Notes: generated by a model from the sequence alone, not told the origin. A DNA stretch of 64,000 nt from Chromatiaceae bacterium (GCA_024235215.1 JACKMU010000002.1:1-64000), one strand, 5' to 3'; positions 44,314 through 54,519 are shown, counted from the first letter of the stretch. A program made the numbers and translations.

Positions 44314-45159
44314 CTAACGCGCCTCCCGCCGCAGCATGAAGGCGAGTCGCTCCAGCATGTGCACATCCTGCTCGTTTTTCAGCAGTGCCCCGTACAGCGG
44401 CGGAATCGCCTTGCTGCTCTCCTTGCCCTGCAGAATATCGACCGGTATGTCATCCGCCATCAACAACTTCAGCCAGTCGATCAGCTCCGACGTGGAGGGC
44501 TTTTTCTTCAGCCCGTTCACCTCGCGCACGCGAAAAAAGATCTCCAACGCTTCATTCACCAACCGTTTCTGAATATCCGGATAGTGCACTCGGATGATAT
44601 CCGCCATGGTCTGCTTGTCAGGAAACTGAATGTAGTGGAAGAAACAGCGGCGCAGAAAAGCGTCGGGCAGCTCCTTCTCGTTGTTGCTGGTGATGATCAC
44701 GATAGGGCGATGGCGGGCGACTATCCGCTCCCCGGTTTCATAGACGAAAAACTCCATCCGGTCGAGCTCAACCAGCAGGTCATTGGGAAACTCGATATCC
44801 GCCTTGTCAATCTCATCGATCAGTAGCACGACCGACTGTTCCGCCTCGAACGCCTGCCACATCATCCCCTTACGGATGTAGTTCCTGATCTCATGCACGC
44901 GCTGATCACCCAGCTGCGAGTCGCGCAGCCGAGACACCGCGTCGTATTCATACAGCCCCTGATGCGCCTTGGTGGTCGATTTGATGTGCCAGCTGAGAAT
45001 CGGCTTATCCAGTGCGGCTGCAACCTCCTCGGCCAACATCGTCTTGCCGGTGCCGGGCTCCCCTTTGATCAACAGTGGGCGTTGCAGCTTGATGGCGGCG
45101 TTGACTGCCAGACGCAGATCTTCCGTTGCCACATAACGCGCTGTGCCTTCAAATTTCAT
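44314..45159 (-). CDS. MoxR-family AAA+ ATPase
   Basis: The protein has 281 residues with Walker A KGEPGTGKTMLAEEV, Walker B VVLLIDEIDKAD and sensor-1 IITSNNEKELPDAFLRRC. The 5' end overlaps the nudB stop by 11 bp, and it is followed by the VWA partner. It probably remodels or matures a protein complex. Confidence 0.93.
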   Translation of the reverse strand: MKFEGTARYVATEDLRLAVNAAIKLQRPLLIKGEPGTGKTMLAEEVAAALDKPILSWHIKSTTKAHQGLYEYDAVSRLRDSQLGDQRVHEIRNYIRKGMMWQAFEAEQSVVLLIDEIDKADIEFPNDLLVELDRMEFFVYETGERIVARHRPIVIITSNNEKELPDAFLRRCFFHYIQFPDKQTMADIIRVHYPDIQKRLVNEALEIFFRVREVNGLKKKPSTSELIDWLKLLMADDIPVDILQGKESSKAIPPLYGALLKNEQDVHMLERLAFMLRREAR

Positions 45160-45616
45160 AGCTGACTCCGGTATGCAAAAAACCCTGTGCCGCTGCTATC
45201 CGCAATATTGCGCTGCGGTTGCTCCAGGAACTGGCCAACACTGCCGCCCGGGCAAATGGCAGCCAGCGCAGCTGAGCATGTTCCGCCGGATTGAGACTGA
45301 TGGTCCGGCGAACCGGTAGAGAGAGCCCGAACCAGTGCTCCAGATTGTAGTGGACGCCCGGCGCATAGCGGCTGCGCCAGGGGTGGATGATGGCAAAACG
45401 TTCACAATGGCGAAAATCAATCAGACGCCCGCTATAATCCAGCCCGGTCTCCTCACGCAACTCCCGTTCGGCACATTGACGTGGACTCTCGTTCCACTTG
45501 AGGCTTCCGGTCACCGATTGCCAGAAATCTTTCGGCCGGGTCCGGCGCAGCATGAGAACCTCACCCGATTGAGTATAGATCACAACCAGCACGGATTCGG
45601 GGCGTTTGTATTCCAT
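45149..45616 (-). CDS. nudB: Dihydroneopterin triphosphate diphosphatase
   Basis: The protein has 155 residues. The Nudix box is GSLKWNESPRQCAERELREE followed by TGLD. N-terminal KRPESVLVVIYT and the position after aspS match NudB, which removes pyrophosphate from dihydroneopterin triphosphate in folate synthesis. Confidence 0.9.
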   Translation of the reverse strand: MEYKRPESVLVVIYTQSGEVLMLRRTRPKDFWQSVTGSLKWNESPRQCAERELREETGLDYSGRLIDFRHCERFAIIHPWRSRYAPGVHYNLEHWFGLSLPVRRTISLNPAEHAQLRWLPFARAAVLASSWSNRSAILRIAAAQGFLHTGVSYEI

Positions 45617-45749
45617 CAGCTCTCGCTAATCGGGGAAGCGTCGTACCAAGTCTGACACAAAATCGAGTTCGCTGAGCACGATACTCCCGCTGCCCATGCT
45701 CCAAAGCATACAGCGATAACGCCTGAGCGCTTTCCCCAAACGCTGCCGG

Positions 45750-47543
45750 CTAGCCGTCACCCCGCTCCTCGGCCTGAGGTCGGCGAATCCTGATGGAGAG
45801 TTCGCGCAGCTGATCCAGGCTGACCTCTGAAGGGGCGGAGGTGAGCAGGCAGGCGGCGGTCTGGGTTTTGGGGAATGCCATCACTTCGCGAATGGACGTG
45901 GCGCCGGCCATCAGCATCACCAGTCGGTCGAGACCGAAAGCGAGGCCGCCATGCGGTGGACAACCATACTTGAGCGCGGAGAGCAGGAAGCCAAACTTCT
46001 CCTGTGCCTCCGCTTCGCCTATGCCAAGCAGGCGGAAAACCTGTTCCTGCAGTTCCGGCCGGTGAATACGAATCGAGCCACCGCCCAGCTCCATCCCGTT
46101 GAGCACCATGTCATAAGCGCGTGACAGACAAGTACCAGGAGCGCTCGTCAACAGTGTCTGATGTTCTGCCTTCGGCGCGGTAAACGGATGGTGCAGCGCA
46201 CTCCAGCGGTTCGCCTGCTGATCCCACTCGAACATCGGAAAGTCGACCACCCAGAGCGGCTGCCAATCGGAGCCCATCAGCTGGCGGTCTTCGCCCAGTC
46301 GGATACGCAGTGCGCCCAGTGCTTCGTTGACGACTGTCGCCTTGTCCGCTCCGAAGAAGATCAGATCGCCATCCTCCGCAGCGGTGCGCTGCACGATCGC
46401 CTCCACCACCTCGTCCGGCAGAAACTTCAGAATCGGCGACTGCAATCCGTCACGCCCCTTGGCCAGCTCGCTCACCTTGATGTAGGCAAGTCCCTTGGCG
46501 CCATAGATGGCAACCAGTTGGGTATAACCATCGATCTGCTTGCGGGTCAGCTCACACCCCTGAGGCAGACGCAGGGCCGCCACCCTTCCCTGGGGATCGT
46601 TGGCCGCTCCAGAGAAGACTTTGAACTCCACCGACTGCATCAGGTCACCGACATCCACCAGCTCCAGTGGACAGCGCAGATCGGGCCGGTCGGAACCATA
46701 GCGCTGGATCGCCTCTGCGTGCGCCATGCGCGGAAAGGGGTTGGGCAGATCCCGACCGAGAACCGATTTGACCACCTGGCGGATCATCTCCTCCATCAGG
46801 GTCATCAGTTCATCCTCGTTCATGAAGGATGTCTCGATGTCGAGCTGGGTAAACTCCGGCTGGCGGTCGGCGCGCAGATCCTCGTCACGAAAGCAGCGCA
46901 CCACCTGGTAGTAGCGGTCCATGCCCGACATCATCAACAGCTGTTTGAACAGCTGTGGCGACTGCGGCAGCGCGAAAAACTTGCCTGGATGGGTACGCGA
47001 GGGAACGAGATAGTCACGTGCACCCTCGGGTGTCGCCTTGGTCAGCATCGGAGTTTCGATGTCGAGAAAGCCATTGTTGTCGAGAAAATTGCGCAACGCC
47101 CGGGTCACCTTGGCGCGCATCCTGATCCGCTCCAGCATCTCCGGCCGGCGCAGATCGATATAGCGGTAGCGCAGGCGCACCTCCTCCGAAGCCTTCTCGT
47201 ACTCGTCGAGCTGAAACGGCGGTGTTTCCGACCGGTTCAGTACCTCCATCTCCAAGCCGAGTATCTCGATCTCGCCAGTAGCGATGTCCGGATTGGCCGA
47301 GCCTGCCGGACGCGGTCTGACCCGCCCCTTCAACCGTACCACGTATTCGTTGCGTACCTGCTCCGCGATCCCGAACACCTGCGGCAGCTCAGGGTCGCAA
47401 ACCACCTGCACCAGCCCCTCGCGATCGCGCAGATCGATGAAGATCACGCCGCCGTGATCGCGCCGGCGATGCACCCAGCCACAGAGTTCGATCTGTTGAT
47501 CGATATGGGAGGCGTTGACTTGTCCACAATAGAGAGTACGCAT
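45750..47543 (-). CDS. aspS: Aspartyl-tRNA synthetase
   Basis: The protein has 597 residues, normal for the bacterial enzyme. An N-terminal OB-fold anticodon domain (VNASHIDQQIELCGWVHRRR) precedes a class II catalytic core with motif 2 FRDEDLRADRQPEFTQLD and motif 3 GGLAFGLDRLVML. The bacterial GAD insertion lies between. It sits between the DUF502 gene and nudB, a common order. Confidence 0.98.
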   Translation of the reverse strand: MRTLYCGQVNASHIDQQIELCGWVHRRRDHGGVIFIDLRDREGLVQVVCDPELPQVFGIAEQVRNEYVVRLKGRVRPRPAGSANPDIATGEIEILGLEMEVLNRSETPPFQLDEYEKASEEVRLRYRYIDLRRPEMLERIRMRAKVTRALRNFLDNNGFLDIETPMLTKATPEGARDYLVPSRTHPGKFFALPQSPQLFKQLLMMSGMDRYYQVVRCFRDEDLRADRQPEFTQLDIETSFMNEDELMTLMEEMIRQVVKSVLGRDLPNPFPRMAHAEAIQRYGSDRPDLRCPLELVDVGDLMQSVEFKVFSGAANDPQGRVAALRLPQGCELTRKQIDGYTQLVAIYGAKGLAYIKVSELAKGRDGLQSPILKFLPDEVVEAIVQRTAAEDGDLIFFGADKATVVNEALGALRIRLGEDRQLMGSDWQPLWVVDFPMFEWDQQANRWSALHHPFTAPKAEHQTLLTSAPGTCLSRAYDMVLNGMELGGGSIRIHRPELQEQVFRLLGIGEAEAQEKFGFLLSALKYGCPPHGGLAFGLDRLVMLMAGATSIREVMAFPKTQTAACLLTSAPSEVSLDQLRELSIRIRRPQAEERGDG

Positions 47544-47596
47544 TTGAGCTGTTCCGTTGAGAGAATTGACCGGAGCCGACCGAAAAACGGGAGATG

Positions 47597-48238
47597 TTAA
47601 GGTTTGGGTTCTTTTGCTGCAAGCGCCTTGGTGTTAGCCGTGACACCGGGCACCACCGCTCCCATCGACATCAGCATCTTGAGTCCGTCATCTACTTTCA
47701 TATCCAGTTCGATCGCCTCGTCCCTGGGAATCATCACAAAGTAGCCACCGGTGGGGTTGGGAGTGGTTGGCACATACACATTGATCACATCGCGACCGGT
47801 CTTGGCCTGGGCTTCACCCACGTCAGCACCGGTCTGAAATGCAATGGTCCAGAGCCCACGCCTGGGAAACTCTATCAACAATACCTTGCGAAACGACTTG
47901 CCCTTCTCGCTGAATACAGTCTCCGCCAGTTGCTTGGCACCCGAATAGATTGACCGCACCAGCGGAATTCTGGCCAGAATGTGCTCCCACAGCGAAACCA
48001 GCGAACGGCCAAACAAATTGGCCGCGAAGACACCGGTGAAAAACACGATCAGCAGTGAGAGCACCACTCCCAGGCCGGGAATATGAAAGCCGATCAGGTT
48101 GTCAGGCCGGTACGCCTCGGGTATCAGCAGCAGGCTGTTGTCCATCCAGCGTACCAACATGCGTACCACCAGCACGGTGACGCCGATCGGCACCCAAACC
48201 AGCAACCCGGCGACCAGATAACGACGGAGAAAGCTCAT
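47597..48238 (-). CDS. DUF502 family membrane protein
   Basis: The protein has 213 residues with two N-terminal transmembrane helices (LVAGLLVWVPIGVTVLVVRM and a second near residue 60). The conserved domain includes IPLVRSIYSGAKQLAETVF and VYVPTTPNPTGGYFVMIP. The function is unknown. It lies between the small FmdB-family gene and aspS, as in many gammaproteobacteria. Confidence 0.9.
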   Translation of the reverse strand: MSFLRRYLVAGLLVWVPIGVTVLVVRMLVRWMDNSLLLIPEAYRPDNLIGFHIPGLGVVLSLLIVFFTGVFAANLFGRSLVSLWEHILARIPLVRSIYSGAKQLAETVFSEKGKSFRKVLLIEFPRRGLWTIAFQTGADVGEAQAKTGRDVINVYVPTTPNPTGGYFVMIPRDEAIELDMKVDDGLKMLMSMGAVVPGVTANTKALAAKEPKP

Positions 48239-48246
48239 GGTCGCGG

Positions 48247-48534
48247 TCAGCCCGCGCTCGCCGAATTCTCTGGCTTCGACGCCGCTTTACTCTCCTTGGG
48301 CTTCTCTTCTTTGCTCTCCGTCTTGCTCGAGTCATGCAGGTTCTTCTGTTTCGAGTTTTTGAAGTCGGTCTCGTACCAGCCTCCCCCCTTGAGCCGGAAA
48401 GCGGCCGCAGAGATCAGCTTCCTCAGCGCTGGTGCCGCGCACTCAGGGCAGTCGGTAAGCGGTACGTCACTCAGCTTCTGGATCACCTCCAGCTGATGGC
48501 CGCAGGCATCACAACGGTATTCGTATAACGGCAT
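48247..48534 (-). CDS. FmdB-family zinc-ribbon protein
   Basis: The protein has 95 residues from the ATG at 48534 (MPLYEYRCDACG). Two CxxC pairs (CDAC and CPEC) form the zinc ribbon. A lysine/serine-rich tail follows. It is the core-genome FmdB paralogue found next to DUF502 and aspS, separate from the one in the formamidase operon. The role is unproven. Confidence 0.9.
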   Translation of the reverse strand: MPLYEYRCDACGHQLEVIQKLSDVPLTDCPECAAPALRKLISAAAFRLKGGGWYETDFKNSKQKNLHDSSKTESKEEKPKESKAASKPENSASAG

Positions 48535-48715
48535 GGCAAAACCCCCGATCTTCCACAATCGACCGCGGCGCACCGCGGATCGGCAATGGTTTAAAAATTG
48601 AAATTGGGGAATGTTACCACAGCCCCGGAAAAACCCAGAAGCTGCTGCACATCTTTGCAGAGCCGGCATACCGGCGCTTGTCGCGTGTGGGATTTACCCG
48701 GTCCGCTGATGCTGT

Positions 48716-49327
48716 CTAACGCTCACGTTCTTCCCGCTGCTTGCGCAAATACTCGCTCTGGCGCTGAATCACATGTTTGATCAGCACATCGCGGTCGCAC
48801 TCGCGCAGATGGCGGAAGTTGACCCGGGTCTGGAAAAGGATCCTGCCATCTTCTGCAGAGATCAGCTTTTCGCAAGCTACCACTTCAGCATAGAGGATCA
48901 GTCCAGTGAAATAGGGAAGCAGTATCTTCAGCTCCAACAGACTGCCCGGTTCCGTGGCCTCCGGTGCGTTGAACGCCATGCCACCAGCACTGAGATTGAC
49001 CGCGCTGGCGGGCTGGTCCGCCATCTCATTCGTCCAGGTGAGGAAGGCTTTGCCCAGCAAGTCGATCTTCTGATCCAGTGACTTCAGGTAGTGAGCTATA
49101 TCCGGAGAGATCCCTTCGATCTTGCGCAATACACCAGACATCTCCTGGCTGATCACCGCCAGATTGCTCATGAGGGTGAATTCGCTCTCCAGCCCTTTAT
49201 CCTGCCGTTCCAACCGTTTTTGCAGCATGCCGGGGGGAATCGCCTGAAAGCTCAGCGCAACAGTATCATCGATACGAAAATACTCACGCCGTTCATGTGA
49301 TTGGTCGCCTGCCTGATGGTCTGTCAT
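48716..49327 (-). CDS. PilZ-domain protein with split motif
   Basis: The protein has 203 residues. A c-di-GMP-type RxxxR (REYFR, residues 14-18) and the NxSxxG motif (NLSAGG, 111-116) are both present, but are about 93 residues apart instead of the usual 20-30. The intervening part is predicted helical (LVISQEMSGVLRKIEG-like, with heptad-like leucines). It lies 15 bp after pomB, suggesting a role in flagellar motor control by c-di-GMP. Confidence 0.8.
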   Translation of the reverse strand: MTDHQAGDQSHERREYFRIDDTVALSFQAIPPGMLQKRLERQDKGLESEFTLMSNLAVISQEMSGVLRKIEGISPDIAHYLKSLDQKIDLLGKAFLTWTNEMADQPASAVNLSAGGMAFNAPEATEPGSLLELKILLPYFTGLILYAEVVACEKLISAEDGRILFQTRVNFRHLRECDRDVLIKHVIQRQSEYLRKQREERER

Positions 49328-49342
49328 TACCCTGCCCGCCGC

Positions 49343-50194
49343 TTAGCTTTCCGATTTTTCGATAATCAACACATCACCACTCTCCTGGTCTCTACCGCGT
49401 ACCAGGATCACCTCGACCCGCCGGTTGATCGCACGGTTGGCCGAGTTGTCGTTGGGTACCAGCGGCCTGGAGTCGGCGTGCCCTTCGATCATGACCCGTG
49501 CCGGGTCGATATCACGGTTTCTCAACAACTCATGCACCACGGTGACCGCACGTGCGGAAGAGAGCTCCCAATTGGAGCGGAAACGGGCGGTGGATATCGG
49601 AATGTTATCAGTGTGCCCCGCCACAATCACGTTTCCTGGAGATTTCGCGACCGCCTTACCGATACGTTCCATCACCTCAATAAAACCCTTGTCCAGCTGG
49701 GCACTGCCAGAAGAGAAGGATCCTTTCTCCTGAATGCGTACGATGATCTTGGTCTCCTCGGTCTCAACACTGACCAACCCTTCAGCTATCTCCTGTTTCA
49801 ACGCCTCCCGCAATGCTTCAGCATCCAGCTCAATCTCTTTGCGCATTTTTTCTGCCACGGCTTCCATTACCGCGTCGTTGATATCGAGATTCTGCTTCTC
49901 AATTTCGGTAGTCTTCTGCCGGATCTCATTGACAACCGCGGGGTCCGGGGTGACCGAAGGGCTGAACTCCTGCTTGATCACGCTGACGCCCTTGACCATC
50001 TCCACGGCCATAATCTCACGTTGGACGCCGAATGCATCCCGCATCGAATCGGCCATCTTCTTGAATCGGATCGCATCGATCTCGGCAAATGAGAGCAGCA
50101 GTACGAAAAAGCACATCAGCAGCGACATCAGGTCGGCGAAAGTAGCCAGCCATGCCGGTAGACCTGCTGCGCATTTGGGGCACTCATCTTCCAT
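49343..50194 (-). CDS. pomB: PomB/MotB-type flagellar stator subunit
   Basis: The protein has 283 residues. The single membrane helix carries the ion-binding aspartate (ATFADLMSLLMCFFVLLLSF, D21) and is very close to Vibrio PomB. The C-terminal OmpA domain (AGHTDNIPISTARFRSNWEL) binds peptidoglycan. With PomA it forms the torque-generating channel; sodium use is suggested by the PomB resemblance but not proven. Confidence 0.93.
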   Translation of the reverse strand: MEDECPKCAAGLPAWLATFADLMSLLMCFFVLLLSFAEIDAIRFKKMADSMRDAFGVQREIMAVEMVKGVSVIKQEFSPSVTPDPAVVNEIRQKTTEIEKQNLDINDAVMEAVAEKMRKEIELDAEALREALKQEIAEGLVSVETEETKIIVRIQEKGSFSSGSAQLDKGFIEVMERIGKAVAKSPGNVIVAGHTDNIPISTARFRSNWELSSARAVTVVHELLRNRDIDPARVMIEGHADSRPLVPNDNSANRAINRRVEVILVRGRDQESGDVLIIEKSES

Positions 50195-50197
50195 CGA

Positions 50198-50962
50198 TCA
50201 GCCCTTATCGTCGGCCTTTGCTCTCTTACCGGAGGGTAGATAGGTACTCAACATCTGCTCCAGCACCCTTGGGTTCATCCCCTCCTGTATACCGGAGATC
50301 GTCTCCAGGATGAGTGATTTGTTGGTCTGCTCCAGCTGACTGGCGCGCGCCAGCTTATCTGCCAGCGGCTGGGCAAAAGCATTGGCGATGACTGCGCCGT
50401 AGAGCGTGGTTAGCAGCGCCACCGCCATGGCTGGTCCGATGCTGGCAGGGTCGGCCATGTTTGCCAGCATCTGCACCAATCCAATCAGCGTGCCGATCAT
50501 GCCCATGGCCGGTGCCATGATCGCCATATTCTTGAACATGCTCTGACCGGTTTCATGCCGCTGGATGGTCAGGTTGATATCTTTGGTCAGCAGACGCTGC
50601 ACCAGTGCCGGATCGTGACCGTCGACACAAAGGCTGATCCCCTGCTTCAGAAAACTGTTGCTGATCTCCTGCCCCTCCAGCGCTAGCAGGCCATTTTTAC
50701 GTGCTATGTCCGCCAGCTGCACTGCCTCTTCGATCAACTTGTTGGCGTCATCCGTTTTGTAGAAGAAGGCACGCATGGCAATAGTGAAGGAGCCGAGAAA
50801 ATCTTTCAGTGAAACCTGCATCAGCGTCACCATGAAGGTACCGCCGACCACGATCAAGATCGACGGCAAGTTCACAAACAGCATTACATCGCCACCGGTG
50901 GCAATCGCCCCGACGATAATGCCGATTCCTCCCAACAACCCGATCAGTGTTGCTATATCCAC
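50198..50962 (-). CDS. pomA: PomA/MotA-type flagellar stator subunit
   Basis: The protein has 254 residues from the GTG at 50962, which has GAGG upstream and begins DIATLIGLLGGIGIIVGAI as in PomA; the longer open frame upstream is not similar. Four membrane helices and the cytoplasmic loop are present. The gene is 3 bp before pomB. Confidence 0.93.
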   Translation of the reverse strand: MDIATLIGLLGGIGIIVGAIATGGDVMLFVNLPSILIVVGGTFMVTLMQVSLKDFLGSFTIAMRAFFYKTDDANKLIEEAVQLADIARKNGLLALEGQEISNSFLKQGISLCVDGHDPALVQRLLTKDINLTIQRHETGQSMFKNMAIMAPAMGMIGTLIGLVQMLANMADPASIGPAMAVALLTTLYGAVIANAFAQPLADKLARASQLEQTNKSLILETISGIQEGMNPRVLEQMLSTYLPSGKRAKADDKG

Positions 50963-51142
50963 GTGTAACCTCTTATTGACCCAGCGAACGCTATCCAAGG
51001 CCCAATCCGAGCAGCCTGCGGATGCTCTATCTGCAGTGGATAACGGAAAGCTGGCAGAAAACTTTAGTTCTTGTTTCAATCGTGCAATTTTTCGTACAGC
51101 TTGGTGAGATACTGATTGCAGGCCATCCTGGAATGAATCCAA

Positions 51143-51979
51143 ATGATTGAAAATGATGAAAAACCGATATTGATTACGGGTTGTTCCAGCGGTATCGGCT
51201 ATGCTGCGGCAAAAGCGCTCAAAGCGCGCGGTTACCAGGTTTACACCAGTGCCAGGAGAGAGGCGGATGTCGCCCGGCTGTCAGCGGACGGGTTCACTGC
51301 GCTGCAACTTGATCTGGACGATAGCGCAAGTATCGAATCGGCGTTGACACTGATCCTCGAGCAGACCGGGGGACGGCTCTATGCGTTGTTCAACAACGGC
51401 GCTTATGGCCAGCCAGGAGCGGTCGAAGATCTGAGCAGGGAGGTGCTCAGAGCCCAGTTCGAAACCAACCTGTTCGGTTGGCATGAGTTGACCCGACGCG
51501 TCATTCCGGTGATGCGACGCCAGGGTGCCGGGCGCATCATCCAGAACAGCTCCGTGCTCGGCTTGATAGCGTTGCCCTATCGTGGGGCCTACACCGCCAG
51601 CAAGTATGCACTCGAGGGGCTGAGCGACACACTGCGCCTGGAGCTGCATGGCAGCGGTGTGCATGTCTGCCTGATAGAACCGGGTCCGATCGAGAGCCGG
51701 TTTCGCGCCAACAGCCTGGTAATGGTTAAAAAGCATATCGATATCGAGAGCAGCCTGCACCGGGAGCACTATCGGACCACACTGGCGAGACTGGAGAAAC
51801 CAGGGGCTGCGGTGCCTTTCACGCTGCCACCGGACGCGGTGGTTAAGCGCGTGATACATGCGCTGGAGAGCCCGCGTCCGCAGGCGCGCTACTATGTCAC
51901 TCTGCCCACCTATCTTTTCGGCAACCTGAAACGACTGCTCTCCAGCAGGGCGTTGGATTGGATATGCCACAGGGTGTGA
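51143..51979 (+). CDS. Short-chain dehydrogenase/reductase
   Basis: The protein has 278 residues. It has the nucleotide motif ITGCSSGIGYAAA, the NNGAYG motif and the catalytic YTASKYALEGL. It resembles the classical SDR group with 17-beta-hydroxysteroid/retinol-like members such as YbbO-type oxidoreductases. The substrate is unknown. It is divergent from pomA. Confidence 0.88.
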   Translation: MIENDEKPILITGCSSGIGYAAAKALKARGYQVYTSARREADVARLSADGFTALQLDLDDSASIESALTLILEQTGGRLYALFNNGAYGQPGAVEDLSREVLRAQFETNLFGWHELTRRVIPVMRRQGAGRIIQNSSVLGLIALPYRGAYTASKYALEGLSDTLRLELHGSGVHVCLIEPGPIESRFRANSLVMVKKHIDIESSLHREHYRTTLARLEKPGAAVPFTLPPDAVVKRVIHALESPRPQARYYVTLPTYLFGNLKRLLSSRALDWICHRV

Positions 51980-52131
51980 TGACCAAAAGTTTCATCAGGC
52001 CATGCGCCTTCCGCCTCGCCCCCGTTGCGGGAAAACCTCGACAAAAGCTGGAAGAACCAGTCTCCAGTGCGCTTTTAAACCAGTGTCAGAACCGCTATCG
52101 CGTTCCACGCTTTGGCAAGTTGACGGTGGTT

Positions 52132-53058
52132 TCAAGTCCCGGGTTTCACGCTGGTGCGCTGCACGGACACAGAGTTTCCCACAGTTGCCAGAACGATCCC
52201 GACAGCGACCAGAGAGATGCCGGCATAGTGGTAGCCATGGAGCCGCTCCCCGAGCAGAAATACCGACATCAGGGTGCCAAACACTGGAACCAAGTGTACA
52301 AACTGACCGGCCCGGTTCGGCCCCACCTCCTCCACCGCGTGGTTCCAGAAGAGATAAGCAAGCAACGATGGAAACAGTGCAACGTAGAACACGCTCGACA
52401 GTGTAAGCGGATTCAGGTTGACCGTTCGGCCGGTCCCAAGCTCCCAAAGGTAGAGCGGCAAAATGAACATTGTCCCGATAACGACGGTGTAGCCGAGCAG
52501 TGACATCCCATCAAGGCCGACCGGTCTGCGCTTGAGCAGCACCGAATAGGCACCCCAGGAAAAGACCGCCGCCAACACCCATAGATCCCCGCTGGAGAGA
52601 TTCAGTTCCAGCAGGCGTTTCAGCTCTCCGTGCGCCACGATGACCGCTACGCCGGCCATCGAGGCGGTAATTCCCAATGACTGCCGCAGCTGAATCGACG
52701 AACCCAGAATCAAGCGAGAGAGCAGTATGATCACCAGCGGCATCGTGGAGACCAACAGCAGTGCATTGGAGGCAGTGGTGGTCTGCAGTGCGAGATAGAG
52801 GAAGGTATTGTAGTTGGTCACCCCCAGCAGCGCGAGCAGCGCCACTGTTCCCTGGTTGGCTTTCACCAGTGGCCAGTCGCGCCGCATGTCACGCCAGACA
52901 AACGGGAGCAGCAGCGCGCCAGCCACCGCCCAGCGCCAGAACGAGAGGCTGATCGGCGGCATTTCCAACCGGATATAGCGCGCCACCACACTGTTGCCAG
53001 CCCAGAAGAGCGTCACCAGCACCAGCAGCAGATAGGGCGATATCGAACGTTTGGTCAT
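52132..53058 (-). CDS. EamA-family (DMT) transporter
   Basis: The protein has 308 residues with ten predicted membrane helices in two EamA repeats (LLVLVTLFWAGNSVVARYI, and GDLWVLAAVFSWGAYSVLLK). Members export amino acids or metabolites; the substrate is unknown. It stands alone, convergent with the SDR gene. Confidence 0.9.
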   Translation of the reverse strand: MTKRSISPYLLLVLVTLFWAGNSVVARYIRLEMPPISLSFWRWAVAGALLLPFVWRDMRRDWPLVKANQGTVALLALLGVTNYNTFLYLALQTTTASNALLLVSTMPLVIILLSRLILGSSIQLRQSLGITASMAGVAVIVAHGELKRLLELNLSSGDLWVLAAVFSWGAYSVLLKRRPVGLDGMSLLGYTVVIGTMFILPLYLWELGTGRTVNLNPLTLSSVFYVALFPSLLAYLFWNHAVEEVGPNRAGQFVHLVPVFGTLMSVFLLGERLHGYHYAGISLVAVGIVLATVGNSVSVQRTSVKPGT

Positions 53059-53324
53059 GGAATCCGCAGCGCGGCCTCTACACCCGTAGCAAAGCCCCGC
53101 ATCCTACCACCGCGCCTGCCGATTTATGGGACTTTCTGTGGATTACTCAAAATTTACAGGGGTATTCGCCGATACCGGGTAGAGACGGGCAATCTTCGCT
53201 CAGGTAGAATCTGGCGACCAATGGCCGGTCGACTTCCCATCCTGTCGCCTGCCACTCTTTCCAGTTACAGCTATACGCTCTGCCAGACGAGTTGTCAGCA
53301 GAACAGACTGCAGGATCCCGCCCT

Positions 53325-54512
53325 ATGGACATTCGCAGCTTCAACCCCCCCGTTCGTACCCTGATGGGTCCAGGTCCATCGGACGTTCACCCGCGCGTAT
53401 TGGAAGCGCTGTCCCGCCCTACGATCGGACACCTCGATCCGCTCTTCGTCGGCATGATGGAAGAGGTGAAAACCTTGCTGCAGTACGCATTCCAGACCGA
53501 CAACGCCCTGACCATGCCGGTGTCGGCGCCGGGATCTGCGGGTATGGAGAGCTGCTTCGCCAATCTGGTGGAGTCGGGCGACAAGGTGATCGTCTGTCAG
53601 AACGGTGTCTTCGGCGGCCGCATGAAAGAGAATGTGGAACGCTGCGGCGGCGTCGCGGTACTGGTCGAAGATGAGTGGGGCAGAGCGGTGGATCCGCAAA
53701 AGCTGGAAGATGCATTGAAAGCCCATCCCGACGCAAAGATCGTCGCTTTCGTGCACGCGGAGACATCGACCGGTGCCCAGTCGGATGCCAAAACGCTGGT
53801 GGGCCTGGCGCACAAATACGACTGCCTCACTATAGTCGATGCGGTCACCTCACTGGGCGGAACACCGGTCAAAGTGGATATCTGGGGTATTGATGCGATC
53901 TACTCGGGTACACAAAAATGTCTCTCCTGTGTACCCGGGATCTCACCGGTCAGCTTCAACGAACGTGCGCTGGAGAAGATCCGCAACCGCCGGAGCAAAG
54001 TGCAGAGCTGGTTCATGGATCTCAATCTGGTGATGGGATACTGGGGCAGCGGAGCGAAACGAACTTATCATCATACCGCTCCGGTCAACGCCCTCTATGC
54101 GCTGCACGAGGCGCTGTTGATGCTGCGCCAGGAGGGTCTGGAGAATGCTTGGAACCGGCATCAACACCATCACCAGGCGCTACGGGCCGGGCTGGAGGCG
54201 ATGGGACTCAGTTTCATCGTGCCGCAGGCGGAACGGTTGCCGCAGCTGAATGCGGTATCCATACCACCAGGTGTCGACGATGCACTGGTACGCGGGCGTC
54301 TGCTGAATGAATACAACCTGGAGATCGGTGCAGGTCTGGGTGCGCTGGCGGGCAAAGTGTGGCGCATCGGGCTGATGGGCCATGCCAGCCGGGCTGAGAA
54401 TATACTCCTCTGCGTCGCCGCGCTGGAAGCGGTATTGTCCGATCTGGGCGCCGAGATCAACACCGGTGTTGCACTAAGCGCCGTGCAGCAGGCGCTGTCG
54501 CAACAGGCCTAA
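53325..54512 (+). CDS. Class V aminotransferase, serine-glyoxylate/alanine-glyoxylate type
   Basis: The protein has 395 residues from the ATG at 53325 with AGGA upstream (MDIRSFNPPVRTLMGPGPSD). The PLP lysine is in YSGTQKCLSCVPG, and VDAVTSLGG holds the aspartate. It transfers amino groups to glyoxylate or pyruvate, linking photorespiratory-type glycolate metabolism to glycine. That link is plausible in an autotroph. It is monocistronic, with 266 bp upstream and no visible gene there. Confidence 0.92.
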   Translation: MDIRSFNPPVRTLMGPGPSDVHPRVLEALSRPTIGHLDPLFVGMMEEVKTLLQYAFQTDNALTMPVSAPGSAGMESCFANLVESGDKVIVCQNGVFGGRMKENVERCGGVAVLVEDEWGRAVDPQKLEDALKAHPDAKIVAFVHAETSTGAQSDAKTLVGLAHKYDCLTIVDAVTSLGGTPVKVDIWGIDAIYSGTQKCLSCVPGISPVSFNERALEKIRNRRSKVQSWFMDLNLVMGYWGSGAKRTYHHTAPVNALYALHEALLMLRQEGLENAWNRHQHHHQALRAGLEAMGLSFIVPQAERLPQLNAVSIPPGVDDALVRGRLLNEYNLEIGAGLGALAGKVWRIGLMGHASRAENILLCVAALEAVLSDLGAEINTGVALSAVQQALSQQA

Positions 54513-54519
54513 GTGACCA

